A program made the position numbers and the translations under genes. The notes under the pieces were generated by a model that saw only the letters and a program-made list of their open reading frames with translations, ran no database searches and was not told the origin of the DNA. Below, piece by piece: positions 13,945 to 18,177 of a stretch of DNA of 18,177 bases (position 1 is the stretch's first letter; each line of letters starts with the position of its first letter). Origin of the DNA: Candidatus Falkowbacteria bacterium LH_S3 (GTDB taxonomy: Bacteria > Patescibacteriota > Patescibacteriia > Patescibacteriales > JAGXOH01); NCBI GenBank assembly GCA_023659985.1, contig JAGXOH010000009.1:1-18177 (forward strand), in the 5' to 3' direction.

Positions 13945-13974
13945 ATAAAATAACAAAAACAATTGCTAAGCAAT
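13945..13974 (-). terminator. Weak terminator after the pyrophosphatase gene
   Basis: On the minus strand ATTGC-TTA-GCAAT (13974-13962) is followed by TGTTTTTGTTATTTT. The stem is only 5 bp. The rest of the 250-bp gap before tig (13776-14025) is AT-rich and shows no ORF or clear promoter. Confidence 0.35.
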
Positions 13975-14025
13975 AAATATTAAAATTTAAAAACCGTATA
14001 ATTTAAATACAAATATAGGTTGTTA

Positions 14026-14949
14026 TTATTCATTAAATACACAAGTAAAGTTAGGTGCCACTTGTTTCTTTCTAGAGATAATTCCTGGTAAAAACACTTT
14101 ACTTTCTTCCAATTTAGATTGCAGAGCTCTTTCTGTTTTTTTCTGGTCAGTAGTGGCTACCAAAAACAGGGATCCTTCTTTTATTATATCAGTGATAAAC
14201 AAAACAACTGTATGATAATTCTCAGAATTTTTAATCTTTCCCAATTCTTGTATTAACTCCTCCTCTCTGTCTTTAAACTCATTTAAATCCACAGTTTCTA
14301 CTTGACCGATACCTAGTTTACCGACTTGAGTTTGAAAATCTTTAAAGTCTCCTTTTATAATATCAATAGCACTTAACTCATTAACACTAGATCTGATTTT
14401 AAATAACTCCATACCAAATTGCTTCCAATCCTCTATTTCCGCTATTTTAGCCAATTTTTCAATTATCTGCCTATCCATATCAGTACAAGTGGGGGATTTG
14501 GTAATAACCGTATCCACCAATATAGCCGAAAGCATTAAGCCAGCTGTATTTTTGTTAGGCTCCAAATTATGAGCAAAAAAATCTTGAGCAATAATAGTAC
14601 AGCTTGCACCCCAAGGCAATGACCTAAAAGTGATAGGATCGCTGTAATGAAAGTCTATTTTATGATGATCTAATACTTCTATTATGTTTGCCTCGCTTAC
14701 TCCCTCTGCTGCTTGGACTATCTCATTATGATCCACTAATATCACCTCTTTCCCAGCTATGTTTTCCAATAATTCAGGGTTTCCAAAATCAAACTTTTCT
14801 AAAGTATATGCGGTTTCTTTATTAACATCCCCGGCTCTGGCAGGAAAATACTCTTCCTTGCCTTCCAGATTATTTTTTAATTCAGCATAACTGACAGCGG
14901 CAGCGATGCTATCTAAGTCAGGTGACTTATGTCCGATTATATATACCAT
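14026..14949 (-). CDS. ppaC: Manganese-dependent inorganic pyrophosphatase (family II, DHH/DHHA2)
   Basis: A 307-aa family II pyrophosphatase, which hydrolyses pyrophosphate to phosphate and so drives biosynthetic reactions. The DHH domain has GHKSPDLDS (H7, D11, D13), LVDHNE (D73, H74), DHHK (D94-K97), 'GASCTIIA' and 'LVDT' (D146). The DHHA2 domain ends in SRKKQVAPNF (292-301), the phosphate-binding SRKKQ motif. The length is typical. There is no CBS/DRTGG insert, so regulation by nucleotides is not expected. ATG 14949 lacks a Shine-Dalgarno. It lies 92 bp after nusA and is probably cotranscribed with it. Confidence 0.95.
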   Translation of the reverse strand: MVYIIGHKSPDLDSIAAAVSYAELKNNLEGKEEYFPARAGDVNKETAYTLEKFDFGNPELLENIAGKEVILVDHNEIVQAAEGVSEANIIEVLDHHKIDFHYSDPITFRSLPWGASCTIIAQDFFAHNLEPNKNTAGLMLSAILVDTVITKSPTCTDMDRQIIEKLAKIAEIEDWKQFGMELFKIRSSVNELSAIDIIKGDFKDFQTQVGKLGIGQVETVDLNEFKDREEELIQELGKIKNSENYHTVVLFITDIIKEGSLFLVATTDQKKTERALQSKLEESKVFLPGIISRKKQVAPNFTCVFNE

Positions 14950-15041
14950 ATTATATCAAATTTAATCAAAATTCCTTATTTTAATAAAAGTCTTGTAAAT
15001 ATTATTTGTTATTTTATTTTTTTACTCTTCTTTTGTTTTTG

Positions 15042-16376
15042 TTAATTTTCTTTAGTGTCTTCCGTTTTCTTATCATATTCGGATTGTTGGTCACTTTTAT
15101 TCTCCTGAGCTTCTTCAATAATTTGAGGGTCTTCAGTTTTTTTATCATTCTCTTCCTTTTTCTCTTTAACAACCTCAGTCTCTTCCACATTGTCAGCTTC
15201 TTCAACCTTAGAAATGTTTTCTCCTTCTTGAGCATGTTCTGAAGAATAAATGGTTACATCTTCCTCATATTCGCTTTCTTTGTACTCAACAATATCAATA
15301 TTCCAACCAGATAATCGAGCGGCAAGTCTAACATTTTGACCCTTTTTACCAATGGCTAAAGAAAATTGAGCAGAGGAAACTCTTACCTTTGCCCGTTTAT
15401 TTTCTTCATCAATTTCTATATTTAAAACCTTAGCCGGAGACAATGCGTTGCCGATAAACTTAACTGAATCCTCGCTATATTCTACTATGTCTACTCTTTC
15501 TCCTCCTAATTCATTGATAATAGTCTGAATTCGTCCTCCTTTTTGCCCCACACAAGAACCAATAGGATCAATATTGTCAGCATCTGTCCAAATGGCAACC
15601 TTGGAACGAAAACCAGGTTCTCTAACCACTCCTTTGATTTCAATTAAACCGTTGGCTACTTCCGGAATTTCCAAATAAAATATTCTTTTTAATATTTCTT
15701 CACAGGTACGAGATAAAATTATTTCTGGCCCTTTGGATTCTTGTCTGACCTCCTTAATATAAACCTTAACCCTATCACCTGGCTCATATCTTTCTCCTGG
15801 AACTTGTTCTTCGGACTGTAAATAACCACTAACCTTTCCTAAGTCTATCAATACATTTCTTCCTTCACGTCTTTGGACAACACCACCCACCACTTCATTT
15901 TCCTTTTCTTTAAACTCATTAAATATCATATCTCTTTCAGACTCTCTTAATTTTTGAATAATAACTTGTTTGGCTGTTTGGGCAGCCATTCTTCCGTAAG
16001 ACTCAGGAATCTCTAAAGATGTCCAAATTTCCTCTCCCACTTCAGGGTTGTTTTTGACTATTTGGGCATCACTTAACTGGATCTCTGTTTTTGGATTAAA
16101 TCTTCTTTTCTCCTCTTCGCCTTCCTCTTTTTCACTCTCTTTTGAATCCTGTGTCTCCACTTCCTCTTCTGTTGCATCTTCTACCACTGTTTTAACATCA
16201 TAAACTTGCGACTCTTGAGTTTCAGGGTCAAATTTAACTTTAATATTTTGGTTTTTATTGCCGTAATCTTTGCGATAAGCAGCCGCCAATGATGCCTCTA
16301 TAGTAGAAATAACCGCATCATAATCCAACCCTTTCTCATCACAGATCAAGTGCACGGCTTTAGTTAGTTCAGACAT
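15042..16376 (-). CDS. nusA: Transcription termination/antitermination factor NusA
   Basis: A 444-aa NusA, which binds RNA polymerase and promotes pausing, termination or antitermination. The N-terminal polymerase-binding domain is about 1-160, with an unusual acidic insert near 68-92. The S1 domain is about 163-225 (GGVVQRREGRNVLIDLG…). KH1 contains DPIGSCVGQKGGRI (about 270-283) and KH2 contains AIGKKGQNVRLAARLSGW (341-358). From about 366 the tail is highly acidic (Glu/Lys/Asp repeats), in place of the two AR domains of enterobacteria. ATG 16376 has no close Shine-Dalgarno; AAGGAG lies too far upstream (about 26 nt). A leader terminator upstream suggests attenuation. Confidence 0.97.
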   Translation of the reverse strand: MSELTKAVHLICDEKGLDYDAVISTIEASLAAAYRKDYGNKNQNIKVKFDPETQESQVYDVKTVVEDATEEEVETQDSKESEKEEGEEEKRRFNPKTEIQLSDAQIVKNNPEVGEEIWTSLEIPESYGRMAAQTAKQVIIQKLRESERDMIFNEFKEKENEVVGGVVQRREGRNVLIDLGKVSGYLQSEEQVPGERYEPGDRVKVYIKEVRQESKGPEIILSRTCEEILKRIFYLEIPEVANGLIEIKGVVREPGFRSKVAIWTDADNIDPIGSCVGQKGGRIQTIINELGGERVDIVEYSEDSVKFIGNALSPAKVLNIEIDEENKRAKVRVSSAQFSLAIGKKGQNVRLAARLSGWNIDIVEYKESEYEEDVTIYSSEHAQEGENISKVEEADNVEETEVVKEKKEENDKKTEDPQIIEEAQENKSDQQSEYDKKTEDTKEN

Positions 16377-16439
16377 AAAATTGTTGTGGTCTCGGTATTC
16401 AGCTCCTTTTTTGGCAACCGATGATATTTATTTTATATT

Positions 16440-16462
16440 AAAAAAGGCTATTTCATTAGCCT
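16440..16462 (-). terminator. Intrinsic terminator in the nusA leader
   Basis: On the minus strand AGGCTA (16462-16457), loop ATGAAA, TAGCCT (16450-16445), followed directly by TTTTTT. It lies 64 nt before the nusA start and downstream of the nusA promoter. A second hairpin ATCCT/AGGAT is at 16479-16494. This arrangement fits an attenuator. Confidence 0.7.
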
Positions 16463-16521
16463 CTTTTGCGCAATTTAAATCCTGCATTAAGGATACTTTT
16501 CTATTCCCAACTTATACAATT

Positions 16522-16551
16522 AATCTAACATATCCGTACCAAAAATGTCAA
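16522..16551 (-). promoter_or_regulatory. nusA promoter (consensus -35, extended -10)
   Basis: On the minus strand a perfect TTGACA (16551-16546), an 18-bp spacer ending in TGT, and TAGATT (16527-16522). Transcription would start near 16515, giving a leader of about 140 nt. Confidence 0.7.
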
Positions 16552-16621
16552 ACGCTACTATTAAAATTATAAAAATCAATTATTTTAAACTAAATCGTTT
16601 GAACCTTTTATCCTGTTTAGA

Positions 16622-16665
16622 GGTCTGGCGTAGCTCAATGAATAGGATCCGCTCTAATCAAGCAA
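16622..16665 (+). pseudogene. Possible tRNA remnant (5' half only)
   Basis: GGCGTAGCTCAATGAATAGG resembles the acceptor-D-arm part of a tRNA, and CTCTAATCA further on resembles an anticodon region such as that of tRNA-Arg(UCU). The 3' half with T-arm and matching acceptor strand is missing. It is not a functional tRNA. It could be the scar of an integration at a tRNA. Confidence 0.35.
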
Positions 16666-16786
16666 ATTTTTATTCCACCCCCTAAATTTTTCCTTTCAAA
16701 GATAAAGAAAAAATTTTTCTATTTTATTGTTTTTGCTTTCGCAAAAGCATACTGCCACAATCAGCCCAATAAAAATAAATGAAAGT

Positions 16787-16830
16787 AATAAAAAGAGGTG
16801 CCTCAGTCAATTGATTGAAAACACCTCTTT
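16787..16830 (-). terminator. Intrinsic terminator after the 244-aa gene
   Basis: AAAGAGGTG (16792-16800) and CACCTCTTT (16822-16830) form a perfect 9-bp stem around a 21-nt loop. On the minus strand a TTTTTATTA tail follows. It lies 33 nt past the gene's stop. Confidence 0.75.
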
Positions 16831-16862
16831 GGAATAAAATGCTAGAATAAGTAAAATAAGTA

Positions 16863-17597
16863 CTACTTATCCCAGAACGAGAAGAAGTCGTGTAACTCCT
16901 CCTCCGGAATCCTCCCTTCTCTTAGCTCCTCTATTAAAAAATCTTTTGTCGCCAACGTCTTCCTTGGGTTAATCAAACTTTTTTGACTAGTTTCCCGGTT
17001 TTCCATTATTTTAACCAACGCTTCTATCTCTTCTGTTTCCCCCTCCTTGATCTTTTCTATCTTACTAACATATGCTCTCTTTTTTACAAAAGTTCTTACA
17101 GAGAACCTACTTCTCACTTCCCCCACTTTATCATTATAGAAAGTGACAAAGCAATCCTCTATTCCATACCCCTTCACGTCTCTCCTAGATTCGCGGATCA
17201 ATTCTACCGAAATATTCTCATTCCAAAAGATCCGCTCCGAGAGCTTAATTTCTCCCGGCACATCTAAAACCTTAACTTTATGATGGTTGTTTTTTATCAG
17301 ATGCATACTTGCATGATACATCTGTTCCAGAACGATAAAGTAATGGATAACATGCCAGCAGGGAAACACATACCTATTTTGAGAAATGAAATAGGGATCT
17401 ATCTCCCTCAACTTCTTTTTCCTAACACGTGCCCTAAAGACCGACTTCCCTTCAAACCTGTACACCTTACTTATTACAGATTTTCCAGAATGCGTATGGT
17501 ATTTTGTCTCAGGAATGGATTTCTGATCAAACGCTTCCCATTCTCGCTGATAACGTTTTTCCTCCTCCTTAGATAAAACATCCTCTATTTTTTTCAT
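16863..17597 (-). CDS. Unidentified protein, possible hotdog-fold (FabZ/AfsA-like) domain
   Basis: A 244-aa soluble protein. The middle, about residues 75-170, reads PCWHVIHYFIVLEQMYHASMHLI then 'VLDVPGEIKLSERIFWNENISVELI' and 'GYGIEDCFVTFYNDKVGEVRSRFSV'. That pattern (central helix with E-Q/A-xxxA, then strands with 'F…P…V…G') recalls hotdog dehydratases/thioesterases of the FabZ or AfsA type. This is inference from pattern only, and catalytic residues are not assigned. The N-terminus is charged (SKEEEKRYQREW) and the C-terminus is acidic. A strong Shine-Dalgarno (AAAGGAGG, 8 nt before the ATG) differs from the core genes. It has its own terminator, stands between a tRNA-like scar and a transposase, and is probably acquired. 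Confidence 0.45.
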   Translation of the reverse strand: MKKIEDVLSKEEEKRYQREWEAFDQKSIPETKYHTHSGKSVISKVYRFEGKSVFRARVRKKKLREIDPYFISQNRYVFPCWHVIHYFIVLEQMYHASMHLIKNNHHKVKVLDVPGEIKLSERIFWNENISVELIRESRRDVKGYGIEDCFVTFYNDKVGEVRSRFSVRTFVKKRAYVSKIEKIKEGETEEIEALVKIMENRETSQKSLINPRKTLATKDFLIEELREGRIPEEELHDFFSFWDK

Positions 17598-17758
17598 ACT
17601 ATTCCTCCTTTATGTTGTCTTTCTAAAAATTTATGTTTCCTACCTTACTAGAAAAAATCAAACTTCTTTCATTTTATCCCCTCTTACAATTTAATTTAAA
17701 AGAACAAATAACGAGTTATATCTTAATATACTTAAAAAGCTTGTCAATCCCCCCCCCT

Positions 17759-18177
17759 ATGGCTCAAAAAGAATTATCAAAGTATGAAATTATTAAAAAT
17801 TTAATTGATAAGAAAATCAATGGGACAGAAGCAGCTAAACAGACTGGATTATCTGTTAGACAAGTAAAAAATATTAAAGCAAAAGTAGAAGAGAACGGAG
17901 CGAAAGGTATTATTCACGGTAACAGAGGAAAAAAAGGCAATCAGAGAATAAATCCAAAAACTATTGAGAAAGCTAAATATTATCTTCAAACAATGGACTT
18001 TGATTTTAAACCAACATTTGCTATGGAGAAATTAGAAAAAAATCACAATATTAAACTCTCAAAAGAAAAAGTGAGACAGATAATGATAGAAATAGGGCTA
18101 TGGAAATCAAGAGCAAGAAAGAAGAATAACGAATATAGAAGCTGGAGACAAAGAAAGGACTATTACGGAGAGATGGA
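17759..18177 (+). mobile_element. Insertion-sequence transposase, N-terminal part (ISNCY/IS1202-like), cut by window edge
   Basis: The only plus-strand gene: 139 codons are visible. The start MAQKELSKYEIIKNLIDKKINGTEAAKQTGLSVRQVKNI is a helix-turn-helix, followed by 'KVEENGAKGIIHGNRGKKGNQRI', typical of the ISNCY/IS1202 group before its DDE integrase core. Next comes 'FKPTFAMEKLEKNHNIKLSKEKVRQIMIEIGLWKSRARKK', a second DNA-binding region. The catalytic domain is beyond the window. The ATG at 17759 is directly preceded by a run of nine C (17749-17757) and no Shine-Dalgarno; the frame is open further upstream. The left terminal inverted repeat could not be defined within about 17600-17758. Confidence 0.8.

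Noticed and set aside
15006..15242. Hydrophobic plus-strand ORF and lysine-rich minus-strand ORF at the end of nusA
   Set aside because: Both are other-frame readings of the acidic Glu/Lys tail of NusA.
1..18177. CRISPR array or prophage
   Set aside because: No regularly spaced short repeats and no cas, capsid, terminase or endolysin genes; one isolated holin-like protein is not enough.
1..18177. Alternative genetic code (TGA as Gly, as in some related lineages)
   Set aside because: TGA closes the amidohydrolase and corrected pyrE frames at sensible family ends, and no conserved protein contains internal TGA.

Overview
The window looks like a small, AT-rich genome of the Candidate Phyla Radiation (Patescibacteria, Parcubacteria-like). 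Support: a compact infC-rpmI-rplT-secG block, basic or acidic low-complexity tails on core proteins, start codons mostly without Shine-Dalgarno (SD) sequences, tRNA genes mostly without an encoded CCA, and several short membrane proteins. TGA behaves as a normal stop. I cannot place it below that level. Every gene except the transposase at the right edge is on the minus strand.

In transcription order (right to left). 17759-18177 (+): start of an ISNCY/IS1202-type transposase. 16863-17597: an unidentified 244-aa protein with a possible hotdog fold. 16440-16551: promoter, leader and intrinsic terminator ahead of nusA. 11224-16376: nusA, ppaC-type pyrophosphatase, trigger factor, a NYN/PIN-like nuclease (YacP/Rae1-like) and smpB, then tmRNA (10782-11202). 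This is a transcription, folding and ribosome-rescue block. 7614-10694: tRNA-Leu(UAA) followed by two tandem modules. 7131-7514: tRNA-Gly(GCC) and a J-domain protein. 6425-6997: two small membrane proteins, one holin-like. 4638-5885: a cytosine-deaminase-like amidohydrolase. 842-4482: infC, rpmI, rplT, secG and a peptide-binding ABC lipoprotein-like protein. 1-780: tRNA-Leu(CAG) and the 5' end of RNase J.

The most striking structure is at 7614-10613. Two unrelated genes, a GC-rich pyrF-pyrE fusion and an AT-rich surface protein, each sit between the same pair of end repeats: B (about 120 bp) on the 5' side and A (about 112 bp) on the 3' side. They are head-to-tail and begin exactly at the 3' end of tRNA-Leu(UAA). 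That tRNA is the only one here with an encoded CCA, and the CCA belongs to repeat B. This resembles serial insertion of gene cassettes at a tRNA 3' end. No recombinase is visible in the window.

The pyrE part carries a 7-bp tandem duplication that throws its conserved C-terminus out of frame. The genes with strong SD sequences (amidohydrolase, pyrF, 244-aa protein) are all accessory, while the core genes have none.
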